Positions 22,916 through 33,190 are shown, numbered from the stretch's first letter. The stretch is DNA of 64,000 bases from Tachypleus tridentatus (GCF_004210375.1 NW_027467782.1:22795276-22859275), one strand, 5' to 3'. Notes: a model not told the origin generated them from the letters alone. Numbers and translations: made by a program.

Positions 22916-25687
22916 TTAGACACTTGAGTTTACATTCAGGGCGTATATGTAATTATAAGGCGAGAGATATCGCTGCCAAGAGCGTAGGGTGGCTGCTAAT
23001 CGTGGAATTTGTTTTGTTAATGATGTACGGTTATTTGCTTTTTTATAGTAGTTGGCTGCAAGATAAATGAGTCTCTTCTTAAGAGGCGGGATGGAGCTCG
23101 CTTTACTGACGTATGCTAACGGGGTGTATCTGGGCAGGCGAAGCGCAAGACGAATGGCAAGATTTTGGGCCCATTGTAATTTCTTACGATGGGAAGAGGG
23201 AGCGTTTACCGTGATCATGCTACCATCTTCAATTATCGGTCGAATGTATGTTCTGTAAATGGCGAGGATCGTGTTGGATCTACATCCTTGGACTATACTA
23301 CCAATACGTCTGAGGTAGTTGATTCGTTTATAGACTTTAGAAAGTATGGTTTGAAAGTGATTTGTCCATGTAAGTCATCTATTAAATGTAATGCCCAAGA
23401 ATTTTACAATAGACGAAAATTTAATTTCGGTGTCCATAATTTTAAGTTTAACTTTGGAAATAGATTTGTTTTTTCTCCCAATTTTGCGTTTAAATATTAT
23501 GGCCTGTGTTTAGTGGCATTTAGTGCAACCCGCCAGGTATTACACCAGGCGGTAATGCTATCTACTGTGGATTGGACTTTCGCGGCGGCGAGGAGGGGAT
23601 CGCGTGACATGCTCCATACCGCGATATCGTCGGCATATTGCGACGCATGAGTATATTTGAGCTGAGGAAAGGGGATATCATTAACATAGAGAATATACAA
23701 CAGAGGGCTGGGTACTGACCCTTGGGGAACACCTGCCGAGAGGCGAACAGTGTGAGATATAGTGTTATTGATTCTAACTTTAACTGTTCTATTGTCGAGA
23801 AAGCTGGTCCATCTCGTTAGGGTGGGCGGAAGGACAAATTTGAGGAGTTTGAATTTAAGCCCCTGGTGCCAGACTGAATCAAAGGCTTGTTTCACGTCTA
23901 AAAATAAGCCGACCGTGGTGTGATTTCTATTAAATCCTTGTGTAACTGATTCGGTTAACCGAACCAAATGATCAGCTGTCTGTCTGTTTTTCCGGGAAGC
24001 ATTTTGTATTTCAGAAAGTAGCTCCTCACTTTCCAAATACCATGTAATTCGAATGGCTAATATTTTTTCAAGCAATTTGCCAATGTTGTTAATTAAGCTG
24101 ATGGGTCTATAGTCTTTGGGGTTACTGGATGCAGGGTTTGTTTTAGGTATTACTTTAATTATGGCTGATTTGCATGAAGGCAGATAGTAGCCTGAATAAA
24201 AAGAGAGGTTAAATAAGGCTGTTAGATGTCTTAAGAATGAAGGTGATGCTTTTTTTGAGAATGATATTTCGTATACCATCCTCACCTGGGGCACTGTTTT
24301 TAATGTTTTAATTATTAATTTTATCTCAACCGGTGTTATTGGTTTGATTAGTTTTTGAAGAGCAGTAGAGTAGACATTGCTATTGTGGGGAAGACAGCAC
24401 GGGAAATGCGAACTGAATGCTGTTATATTATTTTGAATAAAATTTTGAATGTTACCCAGATGAGTATGATTAAAGTGCGGCAAGTTAGGAGTGGCGAAAA
24501 CCTGCTTATAGTAATCAGCTAATAAGTTGGCTTTCTCGAGGTCATTGGTTGCTGAGCTGTTATTATGTTTTAAATTGGGAATCCTATTGGTTGAAGTGTC
24601 GTTACAACTACTTTTAAACTTCCTCCAGAATGTGGCCAGATCTTTATAAGAATTATCTAGAGATGCACAAAACTCGGACCAGTTTTGATCTCTTTGTTCG
24701 TTAATGCGGCGCTTGATGAGGTTGGTCACCCGGTTAATTTGGGTTTTAATCATAGGGTTTCGGAAGTTATAAATTGACGTCTCAGTTTGCGCCTTTTGGT
24801 GATCAGTAAATGTACTTCACTAGTTAGTTTCCAAGAATTTGGATGACTAATAATACGACGTTTGGGAATTATTTTGTGTATAGCATCAGTTGTTGCGTTA
24901 GTGATGTGAAGTAGATAGTCATCAATAGATTCTGTGTCGTTTGCCTGAGTAATGACTGGAGGTAAATTTCGGTCAAGAAATTCCCAGAAAGAGTTCCAAT
25001 TCGCGGCCGAGTAATAAAAAAGATTTGGTTGAGTGTTTGGGGTTTGAGGATAGGCACCATTTAAAGTAACAGATATGGGGTAGTGATCACTTCAGATATC
25101 ATGGTGGACTGTGAAATCTTGAATGTAGGGGGATATTTTTGTCGTGTATAATGCAAGGTCCAGAATGTCTTGGGTCCCATCATGGTGAGTATGGGTTGGG
25201 ATATTGTTGCCTAATATGAGATCATGCTGAGAAATAAAATTATTAAGAATTAGACCATTTTGGTTGATTGACCTACAGTTAAAATTGCTATGTTTGGAAT
25301 TGAGGTCGCCAATAATAATTGAGTACCGGAAGCTATTAACTACATGGAGGAGTAAATTCGTGTTAGGGGTGGAAGAAGGGGGAAATATAGATACCAAGGA
25401 TTGCTATTTTGATTAGGATAGATAGAGGCAAGAATGTACTCATTAGTTGTGTCGATACAGAAGTCGGGAAATGATACATTAAGTTGTGTCAAGTGGAGTA
25501 TGGCGATACCTCTGCGACCTGGACTTTAGGTTTATTGATACATTGATAGCCTGGTAGGCTGAAATTACTATTCTCATTTAGAGTGTTTCACTAATGATTA
25601 TTAAATGGATGCTTTCTTTTTTGCATAATTTAAGTAATTCATATTTTTTGTGTCTGAAGTCGCCCTGAATGTTAACCGCCAAAATGT
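22916..25687 (-). pseudogene. LINE C ORF2: AP endonuclease and reverse transcriptase
   Basis: It begins just below the gag stop near 25,687 (NIQGDF, IIISETL). The endonuclease includes SIIIGDLNSKHSNF and HDGTQDILDLALY (25,397-25,092). A long intact frame, 24,753-23,497 (418 aa), covers the linker (KTQINRVTNLIKRRINEQ) and the polymerase: KDYRPISLINNIGKLLE, LFLDVKQAFDSVWH (motif A), SAGVPQGSVPSPLLY (motif B) and ASQYADDIAVW (motif C, intact). The thumb continues below with shifts and ends at TAG 22,916 after ALNVNSSV. Breaks are mainly in the endonuclease and thumb. The clade is Jockey-like, and the element lies in the same direction as all array members. Confidence 0.75.
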
Positions 25688-27042
25688 TTAGGAACTTACC
25701 TCAATTTGGTCCGTTGTGATATTATGAAGCATGATCTCTTCAAATTCCTCAGGGCTGAACGGTTGAAACTCAAAATAGTGGGGCATAGAATTTGCAATTC
25801 CTCTAAACATTTCTTTCTCGGATTCGTATTGACCTCCCCAGGCTTTACGTATAGTCTCAGCAACAAACCCTACTATACTTATAATGAGTCGTTTATGCAT
25901 CTCCTTAGACTTGGAAGTTTCACGACTACGGACTGTAGCCTCGGCGTAGGTCCGCTTGCGAGATGAAGGGGCTGAGGTAGCAGCTGGCTGGGGCTGCTGG
26001 ACTTGCTTCTGGGTTGTTGGCTTGACGGTATTGCTGGTCAGTGTTTAAACGGTCCATGTTAGTCGTTGGGTTAGTCGTCTTAAGATTTGCCGACAAGCTG
26101 GAATTGAGGAATTTTCCTCGTTTTAGAGCAAGGACTTGGAAATATTTGGGGCAACCACGATAGGAAGCCGCGTGAGGGCCTTAGCAGTTAGCGCAGCATG
26201 TGTTTTCCCTGTTTCTTTGGCAATCTTTTACTGTATGTAATCCACTGCATCTGACGCATCTGGGAGTAGCTTTGCAGGCGTTTTTGGCATGACCAAATTT
26301 CTGGCAATTGAAACACTGTAGCACTGTAGCTACAGCAGGTTGCCTGGACTTTTCAACTCGGAGTTTTAAAAACCACATGGTTATGCCCTTAGCAATTAGT
26401 TGATCGGCTAGAGCTATGTCGTTTATGGTAATTCGAACGAGCGGCGTGGGGAGGCCGTTCTTGGCCGATTTTATTCGTTCAATTTTGGATACTTTGATGC
26501 CTTGACTGGCTAATTCCTCTTGAATTTCTTGTTGGCTGATGTCACTATCGAGCCGTTTTTGCATATAAATTTAACTTGACTCCATTGAAAGCTTCTGGAG
26601 GCCGTGGTTTCAGGAGTTTCGCGTAATCCTTCGGTTCTTTACTTTGATGACTAAGCCACCTCGGGAAGGCGGCGAACCTCAATAAACGTCACGGAGGGAA
26701 AAAGAGCTTGGAGGTGTTTCGCGATATCTGGCTGGCGGGTAGTCGCAGGGATTCCCTCCACTATGATTGCCGGTGGCAAAACTGTTTTCTTCGATTGTGC
26801 GTGAGCGGTTTGGGAGGCTTCAAGGTCAGACCCTTTCAACTTTTGTCCGCGTTCATTGCCGTCAGACTTGGCTGGAGAGCTCCTGGGGAATTCCGGCCAG
26901 TGACCGAAGAGCTGCTTGTGTCAAGGTCAGATGACACACTGGGCGATTCGCCTTCGGAGGAAGGCATGTCTACCACTGTAGACTCGAGGAGTTCTAGTTG
27001 GCTACTGTCTGAAAGCGGCGGTCCGGAGGCTCGTGTTCTCAT
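25688..27042 (-). pseudogene. LINE C ORF1: gag-like protein with CCHC knuckles
   Basis: The start is ATG at 27,042 (MRTRASGPPLSDSS). A Ser-rich N-terminus is followed by a shift near 26,837, then AIIVEGIPATTRQPDIAKHL (conserved in all gag copies here). Another shift near 26.6 kb precedes the RRM-like segment and the knuckles CFNCQKFGHAKNAC, CVRCSGLHTVKDC and CANC. A TAA lies at the third knuckle (copy D has GG there). The C-terminus (25,900-25,688) ends DQIEVSS. It binds element RNA in family terms. Confidence 0.72.
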
Positions 27043-27068
27043 TGCCGAGATGTTGAGACGTTAAGACA

Positions 27069-27084
27069 AGCCCTGAAAAGGGCT
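27069..27084 (-). promoter_or_regulatory. 5' leader stem-loop of LINE C
   Basis: On the element strand this is AGCCCT-TTTC-AGGGCT, a perfect 6-bp stem with loop TTTC, 27 bases upstream of the gag ATG. Stem length and loop are those of the histone mRNA 3' stem-loop, but the invariant first G-C pair is replaced by A-T. Confidence 0.5.
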
Positions 27085-27239
27085 TAAATCTATTCTGAGA
27101 AAATACTCTTGGTTTAAGAGTTAAAATACAGACACACGAGACGAGAATAGTTTGACCAAAAAATACTTAGACTGGGACTTACGTAACTTGAGATGCTTGT
27201 TATGGAAAAGGAAAGAAGTCGATGAAAGCTCCGTCATCT

Positions 27240-28639
27240 ATCAATCCATCCGATAAACTTCCTAAAACCGCCTGACTGTGTCAAAAGCTTTTTGTATATT
27301 TAAGAATACCGCTAGTGTAGCTTGGAGTTTATTGAACCCTGTAAAAGTTGTTTCTATTAGTCGCACAAGGTGATCTGTAGTTTGTCTGTTTTTTACAGCC
27401 TGCGTTCTGAATATTAGACAGAATGTTGTCGTTTTCTAATTTCCAAAGCAATTTGTTTGTGATAATTTTCTCCAGTAGTTTGCCGATACAATTTAATAAA
27501 CAAATTGGTCTGAAGTCACTAGGGTGTTGCGAGTGAGAACCTTTCTTGGGGATTAGGATAATAACAGCTGATTTCTATGCATTTGGTAAATAACCAGAAA
27601 GAAAGGAGAGGTTAAAAAGGTTAGTGAGGTGTAAAAGAAGTTCGTTAAATGAATTTTAAGTATTATATTTGGTATGTAATCTTCTCCTGGGGTTTTGTTT
27701 TAAGTTTACTTATGTGTTTCTTGATCTCTACTGTAGAGATTGGGGTTGTAATATTATTAGTGGTGCGAATATGAGTAAGGTCAATTGGGAAGTTGACTGA
27801 GAAAAAGTTTGCTATTGTCTGTGATAATAGTTTACTTTAGACTAGTGTTTGTTAAAAGTTTTCCAAAAGGAGGCTGGGTTAGGTTTGAGGCTAGCAAGTT
27901 TAATACAAAAGTTGTTCCAGTTTTCTTTTTGTTGTAATCTTATGAGACGTTCTATATTGTTTTTGTCTTGGTTAATTTGTGGTTTAAGTAATGGATTGTG
28001 TGTAGCGATAATTCGCGGCGAAGCTTTCTTCTTGTAATGATCAGAGAGTGAATTTTGGGGGTTAGTTTCCAGGTATTAGGTGTGTTCTGTGTAGGTTTGG
28101 TTGGGACTACTTGCTGAATAGTTTTTGATATGGAAGTGGAAATTTTTGATAATAGCGTTCTATGTCGTCTATAGTGTTTGCAAGTTTTAAGTGTTCGGGG
28201 AGGAGTGTCTAAGATGTGGTTAAAGGACAGCCAGTTAATCTTAGAAAAGTTAAAGGAGTTATTAGGGGTTTTAGTGAATGTAGTTCTGATGGAATTATTC
28301 CAGATGGGGTTACTTAATTGGAAGGATAAGGGGTTATGATCTCCTCCGATGTTATCGTGTACCTTGAAGTTATGTACTAGGTGTGTGATTGATGGGGTAG
28401 CGATCGCCAGATCAATTAGACTTTGTGTTCCATTATGTGTATCTGTCGTTGAGTTGTTATTGATTACATTTAAGTTGTGTGTGTGCATGAAGTAGGCTAG
28501 AATTCTGCCAGAAGTGTTTACAGTGTATCCGCGGAGTGTAGGATGCGACGCGTTAAGGTCGCCGAGTATAACTACATTATTAAATGTGTTAATAATGGAG
28601 AACAGAAATGTAATGTAAGGGGTGAACTGGGGATATATA
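27240..28639 (-). pseudogene. LINE D ORF2, part left of the mariner: endonuclease end and RT start, 3'-truncated
   Basis: The frame 28,677-27,952 (its first codons lie in the mariner end) carries VVILGDLNASHPTLRG (endonuclease), DTHNGTQSLIDLAIA, HNFKVHDNIGGDHNPLSFQ and the linker LTPKIHSLIITRRKLRREL. Below 27,950 the reverse transcriptase continues in pieces (motif A region near 27.3 kb on the plus strand reads as complement of an AFDTV-like segment) and stops at about 27.24 kb without the YADD motif or thumb. The truncation meets the 5' leader of LINE C. Confidence 0.62.
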
Positions 28640-29995
28640 CAGGGTGAGCCAAAAGTAGGTGGACAGTAAAAAAACATTTATTTAGAGATCACGTATACGT
28701 ACAACTATATGTAATAAGACAATTATATTAATGAAAATAAAATGTTATTTATTAACGCAAATGCTCAAATTGTTTTCCTTCTTGATTTACACAGCTTTGA
28801 AGTCTCTCTTACGCTTCGACAACCATTTTTGCACAAGTCACTCTGGGCATTAATTTCTTGAAATGCATCTCTTATGTAATTTTTTAAGTCACCGACACGT
28901 GGTTTTTGACTATAAACTTTTTCCTTGAGTACTCCCCAAAAGAAAAAATCCATAGGGGGTCAAGTCCGGTGAACGTGCCGGCCAATCGATTGGACCTCTT
29001 TGACCAATCTATTTCAATGGAAATGTTTCATCAAGATACTCACGAACTCCTTTGGAATAATGTGGAGGGGCCCCATCTTGTTGAAAATAAAAGTCATGTA
29101 AATTAGGCTGTTGCTGTAACTGGGGAACAACTTGATTCCTTAGAATTTCGAGATACTTATTTCCTGTAATTGTTCCGTCCAAAAAAAAAAGGTCCATAAA
29201 CACCAGAACTTGAAATACCACCCCAAACATTGACACCAGGCTGATTTAGCTGTTGTTCTAATGTTAAATGCATGTTCTCACTATACCAGTAAACACAATT
29301 ATGTCTATTGACATGACCGGATAATTGAAAAGAAGCTTCATCACTCCACACAATGTTATCTAAAATTCCTGGGTTTTCTTCAATCTTGTTCAGCATAATT
29401 TCACTAAATTGCAGTCGCCTGTCTGGATCATCCTCCAATAAGCCATGAATTAGTTGCGGTCGATAGGGTTTCAACCCAATTTGTGTTATAATTCGCCTAA
29501 TAGAGGTTTGTGGTATGTTCAATTCCATAGAAGCTCTTCTGGTGGACTTGTTTGGACTTTGAACAAATGCATCGGCAATACGTTGCTTATTATTCTCTGT
29601 ACAGGCTGTTTTTGGTCGACCAGTTTTAGCAGCATTAAGGATTGAGCCAGTGGCGTTGAATTTGTCACGGATACGGTAAATGGTTTGTCTTTTTGGAGCT
29701 GGAGTATCAAATGTTTCAACCCACTTTCTCCTTACGGTTTCAGTATTTTGAGATTTCCAATATTCTTTTAACACCCATATTCTTTTATCTGTATTTAAAG
29801 TATTTGACATTATGGGTTCTATTAACAATCTAAAAAAAAAGAAAACAGATTAAATTAAAACAAATGTAATTATAAAATTGTAATTATATAACACAACTAA
29901 TATAGTTGCAACATAGTTATAATATACAATTGCATTAATATAACCGATACATAAACCTATTCCAAATGCTGTCCACCTACTTTTGGCTCACCCTG
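28640..29995 (-). mobile_element. mariner/Tc1-type DNA transposon in LINE D endonuclease
   Basis: Near-perfect terminal inverted repeats begin CAGGGTGAGCCAAAAGTAGG at 28,640, with the complement ending at 29,995. They extend about 29 bp and are flanked by TATA on both sides (TA duplication). The length is 1,356 bp. The excised sequence restores continuity of the LINE D endonuclease. The well-kept ends suggest that it is younger than its host. Confidence 0.9.
28765..29828 (-). pseudogene. mariner-type transposase, three or more lesions
   Basis: The frame opens near 29,828 (an ATG gives MSNTLNTDKRIWVLKEYW). Helix-turn-helix regions cover about residues 15-120. The first catalytic Asp is in NIVWSDEASFQLSG. 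At the A run near 29,175-29,185 the frame slips by one and continues as FFLDGTITGNKYLEIL, then FYFQQDGAPPHYS with the second Asp. A TAG replaces the expected Trp codon after FPLK (29,009). The third acidic region (WPARSPD) follows, then another slip near 28,955 into FFWGVLKEKVYSQKPRVGDL. The ending is about 28,765. It is a cut-and-paste enzyme by family. The A-run slip could be an assembly error, but the TAG is not. Confidence 0.82.
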
Positions 29996-30310
29996 TATAG
30001 CCAAAAGGGTTATGTCGGGTAGTGATGGTGATTTGATGTTACAAAGTATATATTCATGGGAAGTTGGTTTGTTGTGGTCGATCAAGGTGATGTTTAAGTT
30101 CTGTTTGTGTAAAAGTGCAATACCTCTGGTGTGAGTGGTTTTAGGTTTAGAAATAACCTTGTAATGGGGGAGTCGGAAATAGTTGTTATTGGTGAGTAAA
30201 GTTTCATTAATTGCAATAATAGAAGCATCTAAGTTAATAGCTAAATCTAAAAGTTCGTATTTTTGTAATTAAGTCCACCTTGAATATTAATATGTAAGAA
30301 GGTGAGGAAA
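29996..30310 (-). pseudogene. LINE D ORF2, N-terminal endonuclease part right of the mariner
   Basis: A minus-strand reading in two or three frames gives NIQGGLNYKN, NETLLTNNNYFRLPHY and RGIALLHKQNLN, matching the start of the endonuclease in copies A and C. It joins 28,639 once the mariner is removed. Confidence 0.5.
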
Positions 30311-30323
30311 TTTTTGGGCTTAC

Positions 30324-31663
30324 CTATTCGGAGGCTTCGGAGAGTCCATCGGTGATGTGTTGGTCGGGGATATCGGGTGATAAACCTCGGATCATCAAAT
30401 AGTCTTGAGCTGCTTTACATGCCGCTAAGAGGAACTGGTCACGATCGAGATTTTCGTTAGCAGCAGCAACCAGAACTTTAACGATGAATGCGATGACTTG
30501 TGAAGGCTTAATGACTGGCTGAATGGCAAGTTGTACTTCAGTTGGCTCTTGTTCCCTGTATCGTGGTTGTGGTGTTTGTTTTACTGTGTCAGCATAACTG
30601 CGGGTTTGTTGTTGTTTGCTAGTAGATGGTTGATTGACAAAGGTGGTTTGTTGAGGTAGAGTTGGGAACTTGCCGATAGGTACTGGTGCGGTTTGCACAC
30701 GTGGAGTCTTCGAGAATTTTGCCTTGATAGCGGCAACAAACTGGAATTTGGGGCAGCCTCGGAAACATGCCGCGTGTGGACCTCCACAGTTACTACACGT
30801 GGTGTTGTTCCTTTCTTTTGGGCAGTTGCTGATGGTATGATCGCCTGAGCATCGAACGCAGCGTGTTTTGGCGGTACAAGCGTTTTTCGTGTGTCCAAAA
30901 CGCTGACAGTTAAAACACTGCAAGATATTATTATCAGGGAAGTTAGGCTCCTCGAATCGAAAACGACGGAACCACAGAATGACTCCGTTTTTCAGGAAGG
31001 AGGTGGCCTGGGTGTTGTCAGTGACATTGATTTTGATAAGAGGCGTGACTTGCTGCGTTTCGCTGATCTTATTCTAGAGAAGTTAGAAAATTTAACTTCA
31101 CGTAGTATTAATTCCTCGTCAATTTCTTGGTCCAAGGTATCGAGAGGTATACCTCGGATGACGATGGTTTTTCTGGGGGAGTCTGAAGGTACCCGTTGAG
31201 TTAAGGGGATACCACCGAAAGCATCCGTTGGCCATGCTTTGAGAAGAATGGCGTAGTCTTTAGGACATTCGGTTTTGATAAGTATTCCACCACGGGGTAA
31301 TCGGCGAACGTTGTTGAACTTGACGCTTGGGAATAGTCGTTTAAGTTCAGCAGCTATTTGTAGTTGTCTTACTGTCGTGGGGATACCCTCTGCAATAATT
31401 GCAGATGGCATTTTAGTAGTAGCGGAGTTAGAGGAAGAGTTGGTAGCTTTTGAGTTAACCATGGGGCGTGATTCTGGGCACTTGCTGGTTTTGACCGAGC
31501 TAGTTGAAGTCGCAGTGAGGGTGGACAGAGAATCGCTAGAAGTGTTCGGGTCATCATCGGTAGAAAGAGCCGTGCTTGCGGTAGCTTGTAATTTCAGGCG
31601 CTCGGCGTTGGTAAGGGACGGGCCCTGCGAGCGGGTGGTCGGCCTGGGTATCTTCTTCTTCAT
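30324..31663 (-). pseudogene. LINE D ORF1: gag-like protein, nearly intact
   Basis: The start is ATG at 31,663 (MKKKIPRPTTRSQGPSLT). The Ser/Thr-rich N-terminus leads to AIIAEGIPTTVRQLQIAAEL, RRLPRGGILIKT and the RRM-like RKTIVIRGIPLDTLDQEIDE. A slip near 31.0 kb is followed by 30,923-30,324, which is open and contains CFNCQRFGHTKNAC, CVRCSGDHTISNC and CSNCGGPHAACFRGC. A Gln/Thr/Pro-rich linker (FPTLPQQTTF, TRSYADTVKQ) and a helical C-terminus ending GLSEASE follow. Essentially one lesion separates it from a complete gag. ORF2 follows within about 20 bases. Confidence 0.75.
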
Positions 31664-31789
31664 GGCCGTTCGTTTTTCCTGTGAGACCCCCAGAGTGGGA
31701 GTTTAGCTTGGTGGAAGACTTGGTAGGAAAAATAACACCTGTGGTAGAGCTTTAATTGAGAGTCTAGTAGGATCGAAAAAGCAATATGT

Positions 31790-31805
31790 AGCCCTGAAAA
31801 GGACT
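31790..31805 (-). promoter_or_regulatory. 5' leader stem-loop of LINE D
   Basis: On the element strand AGTCCT-TTTC-AGGGCT pairs with one U-G wobble. On the opposite strand the same position is a C-A mismatch, so only the element-sense RNA keeps the stem. It lies 126 bases before gag. Confidence 0.45.
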
Positions 31806-31914
31806 GAGGAAATTCGGATTGTATAGAACCTTCACAAAATTAACTGCACTAACGAAAGCTAGTAGCGTTCACTATCACTCGTTGACAACGTCGTCGTGAC
31901 TCGTGTCTAAGATT

Positions 31915-32560
31915 CCACCGCGAGGTAGGTGGCGCATGTTGTTGAACTTGACGCTTGGGAAGAGTCGTCGAAGTTGAGGCAATTTGGGGTTGTCTAACGG
32001 TCGCGGGGATACCCTCTATGATAATTGCAGGTGGAATCTTGATGGTAGTGGAGTTAGTGAAAGTATTGGTAGACTTAGAATTTTCCGTGGGACATGTTTT
32101 GGGGCTCTTGTTGGTCTTGGCAGAGCAAGATGAAGTGGCAGTGAGAGTAGAAATAGAATCACTTCATGTGTTAGGGCCCTCGTTGGTTGAGAGTGCCACG
32201 CTAGCGGCGGCTAACAATTTCAAGCGCTCGGTGTTGGTTAGGGACGGGCCCTGTGAGCGTGTAGTCAGTGTTACTTTCTTCTTTTTCATGGCTGTACGGT
32301 TTTTCAGTGAGACTCCCAGGGTGGGAGTTCAGCTTAGTGGTAGACTCAGTAAGGGGGGAAAAAGCACCTGCGGTATAGCTTTTAATAAGAGGCTTGTATA
32401 AATCAAGAAAGCAGTAAGTAGCCCTGAAAAGGACTGAAGTACTTTGGAATATAAAGAGCGTTTACTAAATCGACTACTATAGACGTTAGCTAGTAGCGGT
32501 CTCGTCTGTGACTCGTCGACTGAGCTCGTCTGTGTGACCATCTAACACGCTGTTCACTCA
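31915..32560 (-). mobile_element. LINE F: 5' end and first third of a gag, cut by LINE D
   Basis: A second gag start at about 32,290 (MKKKKVTLTTRSQGPSLTN) closely resembles LINE D gag, then AIIIEGIPATVRQPQI and RRLFPSVKFNNM to RHLPRGGIL. It stops abruptly at 31,915, where the LINE D 5' leader ends. The simplest reading is that LINE D landed in the gag of LINE F. One in-frame stop is present near 32,170. Confidence 0.65.
32420..32435 (-). promoter_or_regulatory. 5' leader stem-loop of LINE F
   Basis: Identical to the LINE D stem-loop (AGTCCT-TTTC-AGGGCT on the element strand), about 130 bases upstream of the LINE F gag start. Confidence 0.45.
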
Positions 32561-32585
32561 CCATTCTTTTGACATTAGTAGGAAG

Positions 32586-33190
32586 GAAACACTGGATAGG
32601 AATTTAGGTTAATTTATAATGTTGTTCACCAAAGGGAACGAAAAATAACCAGGGGTGGTCAGAAGCTACTGTTTCTCTTCACCCCACAAGCGACGAGATA
32701 AATTTTACGAAGTACGTGATTAGTGAAGTGAACTTGAGTGGCAAGATATTTGTTTATCTGAAATGGTGATTACAGATGACCCCGAAATTAACATACTTGT
32801 GTGACTGTTTAAGGAGCGTCGGAAAGAGCTGCGGAGGAGGCCTCCCGAGTCTGTAAGAGATCAAAGACTGAGACGAGAGACTCAGCAACTCATTCATCTG
32901 CTTGAAGGTTTCTTAGACGTAAATGTAGTCGTAAAAAGATGAAATGAGACGAGTAGAGAGATGCAAACAGTACGTCAGCCTGGTTAAAACTCATAATCTA
33001 AATTAACCGAAATTTTGATACTAGAATTTGATGATTTAAGATGCATCCTAACTAGCTCATTTCAGGGCATGGACCTATAAATCAAAGTATTTTGATGTGG
33101 GGGAACGGGAGTACCCCGAGAAAAACCACTTTCACAAGACGAAAGAAAACAACCCCACTAGTCCCCAACGCTGGAAGTAAGAAGGCATAC
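32586..33190 (+). ncRNA. structured module M4 (candidate RNA)
   Basis: The start has GTTC/GAAC (32,62x-32,639) and AGAAGC-TACT-GTTTCT (32,661-32,676, one G-U pair on the plus strand), then CTCTTCACCCC. The small frame from ATG 32,763 has an early stop but keeps FKERRKELRRR, parallel to IEERQEKLRK in M3. A likely acceptor TTTCAG lies at 33,064. The core is at about 33,098-33,129, with GTGGG, CGGGAGTACCCCG and ACCAC (one pair lost). The terminal stem has lost its 5' arm; CCCCACTAGTCCCC remains. The RT thumb of LINE G follows on the minus strand. Confidence 0.48.

Noticed and set aside
22916-22960. Module M3 as ordinary 3' untranslated sequence of LINE C only
   Set aside because: M2 has the same module without an adjacent Jockey-like RT, and wobble pairs favour the opposite strand. 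A 3' UTR origin is still possible, so it is kept open in the findings.
31275-32401. Two similar plus-strand frames of 143 and 148 aa
   Set aside because: Antisense readings of the two gag starts of LINEs D and F; their similarity comes from the gag copies.
18842-32435. True histone 3' stem-loops, implying histone genes nearby
   Set aside because: No histone coding sequence lies in the window, the invariant outer G-C pair is absent, and the stems precede gag starts.
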